DNA of 64,000 nt, taken from assembly GCA_900155495.1 (NCBI GenBank), contig FTLJ01000124.1, forward strand, positions 1 through 64,000, in the 5' to 3' direction. Positions 54,581 through 64,000 of this stretch are shown piece after piece. Source of the DNA: Porogramme epimiltina (Eukaryota; Basidiomycota; Agaricomycetes; Polyporales; Polyporaceae). Under the pieces are notes generated by a model. It was not told where the DNA came from. It searched no databases and was given only the letters and a program-made list of their open reading frames with translations. The translations under genes and the position numbers were made by a program. How positions within the stretch are numbered: position 1 is the first letter of the stretch; every line of letters begins with the position of its first letter.

Positions 54581-57500
54581 ATGGCACCATCGGCGCTCTG
54601 GGTCCTCGCTGCCGTAGTAGGTTTGGTGTATGCCCAACCTTCGCCTCAAGTCCAGAAGCGCATTTCCGCCGCCATCAAGGCCGCGGGGACTTCGAACTCG
54701 ACGTCCGTCGATTACACTCAGTTTGTGAACGTCTTCATCGGGACGGACAACTTTGGCGATGTCTGGTAGGCCGTCTTGCACTCAATTTCATTAATTTTGA
54801 ATGAATGCTCAGCGGGATCTTCTCTCCACGGCAGCCCCGGCGCATCTATACCGTTTGGTATGGTGTGTGCATATCCCGTGCTTCTCCCCCTTCACGCATG
54901 TTAATCAGGCCGATCCTTTGTAGGTCAAATTCTCGACGGATCTAACGGGCTATGCCCCCGCAGGTCCGTATCTGTGGCTAGCCTTTCGCGGGTAGTCTAT
55001 TGAGCGTCGCGTGATTTAGGATACGTTACCGACCCCACCCAGAAGATTCGGGGCATCAGTCCGCTACATGACAGTGGTACTGGTTCCTCTCTTGGTATGG
55101 CTACCTTATCTTAAAACTTTAAACAGCGTCTGATATGCTCACGGGGACCCATAGGAACCTACGGCAACTTCGAAATCATGCCCATGTTCTGCCCCGATGG
55201 ATTTAACTCATGCAACGTCACGCTCGCGACTCGTGAGCGTTTCAGAAAGAACAACACCGATGTACGCTTCGCTCCAGCAATTCTGGATAATACCTTTGAT
55301 CTGACGAGTCTGTAGGATGCCTCCCCAGGCTACTTCTCCCAGACCCTCGATAACGGGATTAAGATGGAGGCGACCTCGACACGCCGCGCAGGTCTGGAGC
55401 GGTTCACGTTCCCAGGAAACCAAAAGCCATATTTCGTGCTCGACCTTGCAAACGACCTGCCCGCATCGTTTATGGGAGGTCGTATGGACATCGATCCAGA
55501 CCAGGGTAGGATCACCATTGGAGGTCGCTGGGGCTCTAGGTCGGTCCACTAAGTTCATCTGGTTTACTCGTAGCTAAAAAGTATCCTTTTTCAGCTTTGG
55601 ACCCGGCTCCTACAGCTACCAGGCCTTTGCATGCTATGATATCCTCGATGGCGGAAAGCAGAAACTGAGTGAATACGGTGTCTGGACCGGGATGACCTCG
55701 TAAGTTATTCCCGCCTAGATACACTCCGTTGCTGACGCGTATCGCCCGCACATAGCGAGGACTTCGACGCGAAGGGCCTTGGGGTCAAATCCTTAAATCT
55801 CTCTAGGAACCTCATCGGGGGTGTCTACGAGTCTGGTGCACTGTTCTCGTACGCAGGCAACCCAAAGCAGATCAACCTCCGCGTCGGCGTCTCGTTCGTC
55901 TCCACCGACCAAGCCTGCGCGAATGCGGAGAGCGAAGTCGGCGATTCCTCCTTCGAAGCCATCATGGCGCAATCGAAGGCTCTTTGGAACGAGAAGCTTA
56001 GCAAGATCGAGATCGACTTGAAAAACACCCCTGCGAATGTCACGGAGATGCTTTACTCCTCCCTTTACCGTGGTTCCTTGACTCCCGTATGTGCAAGGCC
56101 TCTCCCTACCAGTCTTCTACTGACTCTGTCCCCAGAACAACGCTACAGGGGAGACGCAAGGCCCGTTTGCGGGAACGACATCCTTCTACTTCGACTCCCT
56201 CTACTGCAGCTGGGACACCTTCCGCACCTTCTACCCCCTCATGTCGCTCCACTCGCCCGTCGAGTTCGCCCAGATCGTCGACAACTACATCGACGGCTGG
56301 CGCAAGCTTGGCTGGATGCCCGAGTGTCGCGCGAACAACCTCCCAGGCTGGACACAGGGCGGCTCCAGTGGCGACCCTATCGTCGGCCACTTTGCGATGA
56401 CATACCACAACGAGGCCGCCGCGCTGGGCATCGACCTCGAGGAACTCTACTCGGCCATGCTCGCCGATGCGGAGCTCAACCCGCCCGAGTGGAACACGCT
56501 TGGCAGGGAGGTCGATGTTTACAAGTGAGTTGGGTGGATCTATGAGCTCCAGTGCCAGCTTACTTACTCTCCGAACAGGGCCTACGGATACGTGCCGTTC
56601 GGGGTCCTGGACAGTATGAGCACGGGTCGGCAAACTCGTGAAGGCAGCCGTACGCTTGAGGTAACTACCAAGTGGCATGACATCCTTTGAGGGTACATGA
56701 CTTACTGTGTGCGTTTACAGTATGCCTTCGAAGACTTTGCACTCCGCCAAGTAGCGTTGCTCCTTAACAAGACCGACGATGTTGCCAAGTACACGAACAG
56801 ATCACTCGTATGCACTCTATCATGAAGTTGCCTCATGCTCAGTTCGCTGATGAACTATCTCAGTTCTACCGAAACGTCTGGGACCCGAGTGTAGTGAGCG
56901 ACGGCTTCCACGGTACGTCTGCACAGCCTAATGTTCTGCTCCTGGTGTGCTAAAGCTCCTTTAGGTTTCGCACAAAAGCGTCGCCCAGATGGTACCTTCG
57001 CGTACACCGACCCCATTGACTGCTCGCCCAACGACAACAACACGAACCGCGAGTGCTCCCTGCAGGGAGACAACGTCGTTGGCTTCTACGAATCCTCGTC
57101 CTGGGAATACAGCTGGTTCGCGCCGCACGACACCGCTCACCTCATTGAGCTCATGGGAGGAAACGTACGTCCTCTCTGTAGCCTCGCATCATGATCACAA
57201 CATCTGAAACACGGCCGACTTCACAGGTAACGTTCGTGAAGCGCCTCGACCACTTCTTCAACGAAGGGTACTACCTCGCCGGCAACGAGCCGTCCTTCCA
57301 GACCCCCATCGGCTACCACTACGCGAACCAGCCCACCCTCTCCGTCGACCGTGTGCGCGAAGTCGTCTTTGAGAACTTCGACATTAGTGGGTCGCATGCT
57401 GTCTTCTGAAGCGTCCGGGAGCTAACGCCTTTGTAGCTCCCGCCGGACTTCCCGGCAATGATGACCAAGCTGCCATGGCCACACTGCTCGCTTTCCATCT

Positions 57501-57910
57501 CCTCGGGCTCTACCCAGGTGTGTCCCCCCCTCGCCCTGCTTCACGGTATTCATTGAAAACTTATGCCCGCCACAGTGCCCTCAACGTCCCAGTTCCTCAT
57601 CCTCTCGCCCTTCACCCCCAAGTTCACGATCCACAACTCCTACCTCGGCGTGAGCACGACGGTCACCGCACGCGGGTTCGACGCGCGCTCGGTGCAGAAG
57701 ACGATCCCCAAGGGCGCCGTCGCGTACGTCGCGAACGTGACCGTCAACGGCATCCTCCAGCCGAACCGCTGCCACTTCGACTTCTACGACGTCTTCCGCG
57801 TCGGCGGCGAGGTCGTCCTCGACCTCACCGCGGACAAGGATGCCGCGAACAGCTGCGGCGCGGGCCTGCCCGAGTCAGTGTCGACGGGCGGGTTTGCGGT
57901 CGCGAGGTAG
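54581..57910 (+). CDS. Secreted GH92 alpha-mannosidase
   Basis: About 13 exons, roughly 800 residues. Start ATG 54581 with signal peptide MAPSALWVLAAVVGLVYA. The N-terminal beta-sandwich begins VNVFIGTDNFGDVW and continues after the first intron with PGASIPFGMVKFSTDL and HDSGTGSSLGTYGNFEIMP. The catalytic (alpha/alpha)6 barrel contains SLYCSWDTFRTFYPL, EYAFEDFALRQVALLL, VVGFYESSSWEYSWFAPHD with the conserved acid Glu, and PAGLPGNDDQAAMATLLAFHLLGLYPV with the Asp region. GH92 enzymes are calcium-dependent exo-acting mannosidases, usually alpha-1,2, that trim N-glycans. With a signal peptide this one acts outside the cell or in the secretory path. It ends STGGFAVAR with no anchor. Introns are all short and in frame. 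Confidence 0.93.
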
Positions 57911-58120
57911 TCATCGCGCGGGGGGGAAACAGTCTCGCGAATGGTGTACGAATAGTGTGCGGTAGCAGCAGACGAAAAGCGGGTCGTGGACGTCAGATAG
58001 CATTGGTTCATAGCAGATCGTACAGAGGGGAATAGAATGGAAGAACTACACAATCCGATACATGACCGAGCAGGAGACATCCAAGCGGGAGCATCGAGAT
58101 ACAAAAAGGAAGCGTGAAAG

Positions 58121-60303
58121 TTAGGACGTCGATGGACCTGCACCGAGGTCCAGATGTGTGGGCGGATGGATGATAAGCACACCAGAATTATTAGGGTCAG
58201 TACTGACGTCAATGTGGTAGCTGTAAGTATCGTGTAAGCACGACGACCAATGAGGGGAGAAAGGTGATTGCGTACTCGGACATGGCTCCAATTATTGCGA
58301 GTTTCAGTGCCGGTATGCCGTTCTTCGAGTGGTTACCGCGCCCAGTGATAATGCGCAGTTCCGGTGTCTTCGTGACAATAGAGTCGTAAAGAGCTTGTTC
58401 AACCTTCTCGATGGCCTCTGGTACCTTCAGCCTGTGAACGTCGATGGTTTGAGGCTCAGGCTTCAAGTTGTGCGCTGCACACAGGCGTGGCGGTTGGTGC
58501 TTATTCTCTCCTACCTAGCCCATAGAAACACTCACCATGATAGAACCTCCTTGCAGCCTTTGCATGCAGCTCCCTCGTCTCCTGCAACGCGCGCTCCATC
58601 TCGTGCTTCAGCCTGAACGCCTCCCAGTGGTTACGTTCGCGCCGCGCGGTCTCGAACTCGCGTTTGAGACGCGTTCGTCGCTTGTCCGCCTCGTCCGCAT
58701 CATTCCTAAACGATTCCGCGCGTCGAATGACTTTCTGCCGGTCTCCTGCATACGAAATGACGCTCTCCGCGGGAGTGTTCTCGCCCGAGCCGGCTTCAGT
58801 CTGTTCGTACGCAGGGGGCGGTTCCGTCCCGCTAAGACGGCTCGCGCCAATGTCCGAGGAGAGGCGCGGTTCGGGCATCCGCATCCGTTGTTTCTCATCC
58901 GCAGCCGAGCTGATGAACTGCGCGGGTGGAACGAGTCCTGGACTTGGCTGGGGCGTGTTGATATCTGGGAGGAGCTCGGGGTGGAGGAGTTTGGCCTTGA
59001 CTTGAGCGGCATCGTCGAGATCCTGGTCGCGCTCATGAACACGGAGCGGAATGGGGATTGGGTTCACGTCGGAAAGCTCCCTGGACGCGACGCTTGGAGT
59101 GCGTCCGGATTCGTCCAAGACTCTAACAGGAGGCAGGGACACTGGAGTGGAGGGTCGATTTGCGGGAGTAGTGAGACCTGACTTGACGGGTTCAGGGCTG
59201 AAGGCGTTGTTTGGGCGGCTGGTATCGCTAGTTGGAGTGGTGAGCCCAGAACGGTCTGAGTGCCCGCGGAGGCTAGAACCAACGCTGCGCTCATCATCGG
59301 ACAAGACAGGCTTGGTCGGCCGCCTTCGCTCGATGTTGTCAGGTATCGCAGGGATGCTGATGTATTCGAGTTCGGGACTGCTTGCGCGAGGGAGAGGTGC
59401 GGGGGCGGGCATGGGAACGGGCATGACGGGAGGGGAGAGGATGGGTGGGGAGAGGATTGGGGGTGGCAGCGGAATAGAGGAAGAGGGAGGGCTAAGGATG
59501 GAGCGGATAGCTACTGGTGTAGTGCCCCGGATCGGCCGTGAGGTTTCGCGCGTGAGAGGTCGTGATTGAGAGACGAGGGGGATGGAGAAGGTGACAGAGG
59601 GTGTCGCGCGTGAACTTGAAGTGCCGGAAGTGACAGAGCCTTCGCGCGGCGACCGTATGCTCGTGGACGTACTGGAGCCGGGGGGCGCATCCGTGTCGGT
59701 TTCAGTTGAACGATCGGAGAATGCTCCCGGTACGCGGAGCGCGGGTCGACGCGGGAGCCCAGAATTGGCAGACGAAGGCGGGCGGTTGGGCGCGGATACG
59801 TCTGTCAGAGGCGGGCTCTGCACAGGCACGCTCCGCGCGGTTGAGGACGTCGCGTGCGATGCCGGTATTTGGTAGTACTGCGCGCGCGACGACGGCGCGG
59901 CAGACGAGGAGGATACGACCGAGCCGGAGGATATTGTTTGACCAGTGAATTGGCGTAAGAGGGGGTAGATGACGGTATGGCGGACGCCGCGCATGAGCCT
60001 CCGGAAACGTCTATCGGAGGCCATGTCGACCCCGACGTCGGAGAGCAATATGCCCATGAACGTCCAGAGGACGACGATGAAGAGACGAATCCAGCTGGAG
60101 GTCCATAGGAGATCGACGAGGAGGCGGAAGCCATAGGCGACGTAGGGATCGAGGGAGGCAGGATATTTGGAGATGAAGTGGTGGAGGACCGCGCCCTCCC
60201 AGAGACCGACGAGAGAGCCGTCGACCCTATGATTGTGGTGGGTGACGTTGTCGATGAGAGCGCGCAGCCCGAGCCCAAGGCCGATGGCGATGATGTTGTC
60301 CAT
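58121..60303 (-). CDS. Membrane protein with disordered middle and C-terminal Smr domain
   Basis: Start ATG at 60303 (MDNIIAIGLGLGLRALIDNV). Residues about 60-95 hold two hydrophobic segments (YGFRLLVDLLW, WIRLFIVVLWTFMGILL). A long Ser/Pro/Arg-rich region follows (to about residue 490), then a basic helix (RTRLKREFETARRERNHWEAFRLKHEMERALQETRELHAKAARRFYH). An intron leads to AHNLKPEPQTIDVHRLKVPEAIEKVEQAL and LRIITGRGNHSKNGIPAL, the Smr domain. A last exon adds DYHIDVSTDPNNSGVLIIHPP and the stop at 58121. Smr domains bind or cut nucleic acids (MutS2, PPR-SMR and Cue2-type proteins). The DVHRL (for DxHG) and GRGNHS motifs are kept, with Arg in place of Gly after His. A membrane-tethered Smr protein could act on RNA at the ER or nuclear envelope; that is inference. 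Confidence 0.82.
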
Positions 60304-60817
60304 TTATCATGCCCGGAGCGTTGCTGGTCGTGGAGAGCGGTGGGGGGGAGCGGAAGAGGCGGCGAGCGCGACCCCGACAATGTCCTCTTTCTTCGCCTCG
60401 TGGGCCCACGTTCTCCCACGCCAGCGTCTTCACGCGCACGGACCGTGACGGGCGCTAGAGTGACATTATATCACGTCACTGTCACAATCCCCTCAATGTG
60501 CCTCGAGTCCAGGCCTCGCTGTTTCCGTTTTCCGTGCACACACACACGAGCTGTTACGCCGATCCCGTGTAGACGGATACTGGTACCTTGAGAGTTGAGA
60601 GCGCTTTGATACAGGAGTACTAGTCCCGTACAAGTAGGTCGCGCTACTGCGCGAGCTTAGCGCTTCCGAATTTCGCCCGAAACAACCCAGCTTTATTGTT
60701 CTGAGCACTTGAGGCAATCTCGACCGCCGTGTCGGCAAGGGTAATGTATAGATACAGCTCGTAGTATAGTAGTATACAGTGTAAGGTATATAAAGCCTTG
60801 CGTCCGGCGCAAGCCCC
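60304..60817. other. Intergenic region between F-box gene and Smr gene
   Basis: About 510 bp upstream of the Smr gene and downstream of the F-box gene. TATATAAAG at 60787-60795 reads on the plus strand, where no gene follows; its role is unclear. Confidence 0.4.
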
Positions 60818-62581
60818 TCAACAATCACCCCCATCACACGCGAGATCGAGCACCTCCACCCTTCCCGTCACGTCCCCAATAGCAATACGACCCACCGTAT
60901 CCTCGAATGCCGTCGACACCACGATATACTTCTTCCACAGTATCTCGTGGATATTGCACCGCCTAGAGTAAAGGGAGTCTTTGCATAACTGCAGCTCCGC
61001 CGTCCGTTGGCTGGCACCCCGCTCCTTCAAGCCTGCTGGCTGCTCCTCGGGTGGTCCTCGCCTAACAGTGAAGCCGACCAGGCAGCGCGCCGGCGTACGT
61101 GAGTGCCGCATAGTGACGTTCCGCGTCTCGGTCCAGAAGCCCTTCCCACTTGGGCCGACGCGTAGGTCGCAGCACGACGGCGCGACGCTCACAACGTCAG
61201 TCGGCCGCGAAGGGAATATGCATGGTATGCGATCCACAGCTGCCTCGGATGTCTTTTCTTCGGCTGAGCCAGCGTCGCTCAGCACCGCCTTGGGATTCGG
61301 GAAAAAGTCATACTGGTGAAGTGTCTCGAACCCGTCGTCGGAGAATCGGGACAGGACTGTGACGGGTTCGGCTGGCCAGTCCGGGAGGTCGTCGGAAGGG
61401 GCTAGGGACGTATTGCGAAAGACGATTGTGGAACTTGACGCCGGTACGTCCACCTCTATGTATGCGCCCCCATTCACTAGTGAGGAGTAGGAGGCTCGTA
61501 CGCCTTTCCACGTAGGTGCCACAGTAACTTCAAACCCTCGTTGGCGGACGATGAGCAGATATCGATGGATAGCCTTGACCGCGAGAATCTGGTTGTCCTA
61601 CAAAGTTTGTTCGTGAGTACTCCCGCGGTCATAATGTCCGCTGTCTTCACGAACGCACCGGAACTTCCGCTAATGACGCCTTGCCGAGCGGCTTCACAGT
61701 CGTGGGCGCGCTCAAGAAGCAGACGTGCATGGGGTCTCCAAACACGAGGTAGTCGTTATGCAGGAGGTGAAGGGGCATGATATCTTGCCGCTGCGCGCGC
61801 AGCTCTGACTTGCAGTAGAACCGGCCGTGGAACTTGTCAAAAGAGAGTGACCGACATTCCACAACCCCTGGACTAGGGGGAGGAGGGGGGCACAGTCAGC
61901 TTCCACAAACCAGTCGCAATGCAAGATAGAGGAATACGACTCACGCGTAGGGATGCGCGCTGATGTAGGAGACAACGACCTCGCCCCGTGGGTCATCGTT
62001 CACCACCACCTGCTCGATCCGCTTCGCCGCCACCCACTCCGCCACACGGTACGCCTCCGATTCGCCAAGGGGGACCTCCCACGCCGTAAGCACGCGCCCT
62101 ACCGCAGTGAGGAGGTACCGTCCATCTCCACCGGGAAGGAACGCGACGTGGGAGACGGAGGTCTGGTGCTCGTCGGGCAGCTGGTCGTCGCGGTATTGGG
62201 CCGCGGAGAACTTGACGATGGCTCGCGCGCGGGGGTGCGCGGCGTTCCAGTTGTCGTGGAAGCGGAGGGCGTGCACCGCGCGGGCCTCCAGATGTTGTGC
62301 AGTGAGCCCTTTGAGGTCTGCGACGCTCGCGGCGGGGACGGGGAGGCCCTGTCGTATTACATGTCGCTTGATGGCGTCGTACCAAACCCAGCGCAGCTTG
62401 CTCATCATGCAGAGGCGTTTGGAAGTCTGTTTGTAACCGTGAGCGGTTGGACATTGTGGCAAGAATGTGCACTCACTTTGCGAAGCGAGAGGATGTCCCT
62501 CACGTCAACGAAGCTGAAGATATGGAGGACTACATCGTCAGGGAGGGCTGCGAGAGATGCGCGTCGGCTTGCAGGCAGCAT
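60818..62581 (-). CDS. F-box protein
   Basis: Start ATG at 62581 (MLPASRRASLAALPDDVVLHIFSFVDVRDILSLRK); the codon before the apparently longer frame is a TTG and was not used. The F-box spans the first intron: LPDDVVLHIFSFVDVRDILSLRK joined to TSKRLCMMSKLRWVWYDAIKR. The C-terminal part is large and beta-rich (HVAFLPGGDGRYLLTAVGRVLTAWEV, VVVSYISAHPYA, YDFFPNPKAVL, RIAIGDVTGRVEVLDLA) and may be a degenerate WD-like propeller. Such proteins recruit targets to SCF ubiquitin ligases through Skp1. About 530 residues. The junction between the third exon (ending near 61660) and DNQILAVKAIHRY is not clear to me. Substrate unknown. Confidence 0.8.
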
Positions 62582-62906
62582 TGTGAGGGGGGTGAAAGAC
62601 GGAATGGAGAACGGGACGGCGGCGGGTTGTCTTGTATGCTGCCCGCTTGAAGGCTCTTCACGGGCCGGTGCATGAAACAAGGCCTTCCGTACTCGGACAT
62701 ACCCACGTGCCCAATTGTTGACTTAAACCTAAGTATTTACGGGGGTTACTATCGCCATTGTTATCACCGGCAGTAATTACCAGCGTCCAGCGACGAGCGT
62801 CATCGTCTCTCCCAGTCTCAAACAAGCATCCTTCCATACTCGCCTACGGACCTTTATTACTCCCCTCCTCTTCCGCGCCTTGCACTCAACACGAGTGTAG
62901 CTTCGA
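62582..62906. other. Divergent intergenic region between F-box gene and TAF12
   Basis: 325 bp between divergent starts; both promoters must be here. No TATA box is clear. Confidence 0.4.
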
Positions 62907-64000
62907 ATGGCATCCAACCCGCCTTCACAACCACTGCTGCCAAACACAGCGTCGCAGCAAAGCGCGACGAACATCATCACCGCGCTCGGAAATGCGTTCA
63001 AGTCGCAAACAGGAGACCCGCTCCCGGGCGAGCATATCGCCCAGCTGCTCATCGCGAACATGAGCCAGCTGGGGGAGCTCGCGAAACAAGGAAAGCTCAC
63101 ACAGCAGCAAATCGGCCAGGTACGCACAATCCCTTGTTGGCATTCCGCCACAGTTGTCTGCCGGACCCCGTACGCTTTGATTCGACTCCGACATCCACTT
63201 CTACAGCTTAAACAATATGCGGACAAGCACAAAGCAGCGACAGCTGCTGCCGCTGCAAATACTGTTACCCCACAGGTACGCCGCGTCGTCCTTTCTCTCC
63301 ACTACGTTACTGATCCTCCGGCTCGCGCGCACTTATGACACACCAGCCGCAACAGGCCCAACCCGGGCAGCAGCCACAGCAACAGCAGGCTGCCGCGACA
63401 TCCAGCGCGGCCGGCACACCCACGGCGACCACCACGCCTGTGGCGAACCCAGCGTTCAAGACGACTCTTCCAGCCCCCTTCCTCAGCGCACAACCCGCGA
63501 ACGTGGGCCAGTATGCGGTCAGCCAAAACCCGACCGTTACCCCGACGACGGCAGTACCGTGGCAGCCAGCTCAGCAAGGCCGGCCGTCGCTTACTGGAGG
63601 AATTGCAGCTGGGCGGATTACAGGTGCGCGCTGTTTCTATCGGGCAGATGGGGAGGGCAAGGGTGACGAGCCGAGGCGACAATAGGTGCACCGCCCCAAG
63701 TGACCAAGCAGGAAGACTTGACGTTAAACTTGGATGACGGCCGGACACGGAGGAAGAACACGCCTGGCGACCAGAGCATGCGCAGGTCGATACAGGACCT
63801 CGTGTCGAGCATTGACCCTAACGTGAAGATCGAGCCTGAGGTTGAGGACGTGAGTGTCTTGGCTTGCGCAATGGCCGCTCCGACGTGACGGTCCTCTTTT
63901 CAGCTGCTTCTCGACATCGCGGACGAATTTATCGACTCGGTGACGAACTTTGGGTGCCGATTGGCGAAGCACAGGGGTGGGGATACGCTAGAGGTGAAGG
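62907..64000 (+). CDS. TAF12: TFIID/SAGA subunit TAF12, 5' part
   Basis: Exons 62907-63119, 63207-63275, 63347-63623, 63686-63849 and 63904 onward; the gene runs off the window. The N-terminus ([31 protein letters not shown]) leads to a Gln/Pro/Ala-rich linker ([19 protein letters not shown]). The histone fold begins at [25 protein letters not shown] and continues after an intron as [32 protein letters not shown], the strongly conserved TAF12 fold. TAF12 pairs with TAF4 in TFIID and with Ada1 in SAGA and acts in the nucleus. The missing 3' end should hold the last helix of the fold (LQLHLER-type). Frame and motifs are clean, so the call is firm. Confidence 0.95.

Noticed and set aside
60787..60795. 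TATATAAAG as promoter of a plus-strand gene
   Set aside because: The plus strand downstream is the antisense of the F-box gene with no coding sequence of its own.

Overview
The window is nuclear DNA from a filamentous basidiomycete, most likely an agaricomycete. Nearly every gene is cut by short introns of about 45-70 bp with GT-AG ends and clear fungal branch and acceptor context. The gene content is fungal, and the flanking genes use a GC-rich codon set. No RNA gene, plasmid feature or CRISPR array was seen. All assignments are by eye from translated exons; splice sites were chosen to keep frame and family motifs.

Left flank (1-6.4 kb): the 3' part of a Yap/Pap1-type bZIP factor, a PHS1-type 3-hydroxyacyl-CoA dehydratase, a secreted pepsin-like aspartic protease (minus) and a secreted GH16 glucanase (plus). 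The last two are divergent from a shared TATA-bearing promoter region.

Central array (7.6-43 kb): nine related genes plus debris. Four are complete secreted glutaminase-A-like proteins (GtaA family, DUF5127/DUF4965/DUF1793) that continue into a transmembrane helix and a cytoplasmic tail (called A, B, C, E here). Five more (D1-D5) keep the signal peptide, the first mature motif (FPASIPL-like), the last scrap of the enzyme domain, the transmembrane helix and a tail. In them the roughly 570-residue catalytic middle is gone, and a Gly/Asn-rich or Ser/Thr-rich ectodomain lies before the membrane. D2-D5 share the same deletion junction inside exon 1; D1 has lost more. All but C end in a PPxY or (L/I)PxY-like motif behind a short coiled coil. 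D1-D5 also share a membrane-proximal motif (SNTLQxWFETR) that I do not see in A, B, C or E. The array grew by segmental duplication: 20.6-23.75 kb resembles 28.75-31.95 kb, and the D2, D4 and D5 regions resemble each other. Spacers hold decayed repeat copies, including a truncated tail of gene E. I propose that these are enzyme-derived cell-surface receptors or sensors, a hypothesis built on architecture alone.

Right flank (44-64 kb): an SDR-type oxidoreductase, a coiled-coil protein of unknown function, a DUF6697-like protein with about 28 copies of a Ser/Thr/Pro heptad, a PAQR/ADIPOR-type membrane receptor with a long N-terminal extension, a peptidyl-tRNA hydrolase, a secreted GH92 alpha-mannosidase, a membrane protein with a C-terminal Smr domain, an F-box protein, and the 5' part of TAF12, cut by the window edge. 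The array therefore sits between ordinary single-copy genes, which fits a local birth-and-death gene family expansion.
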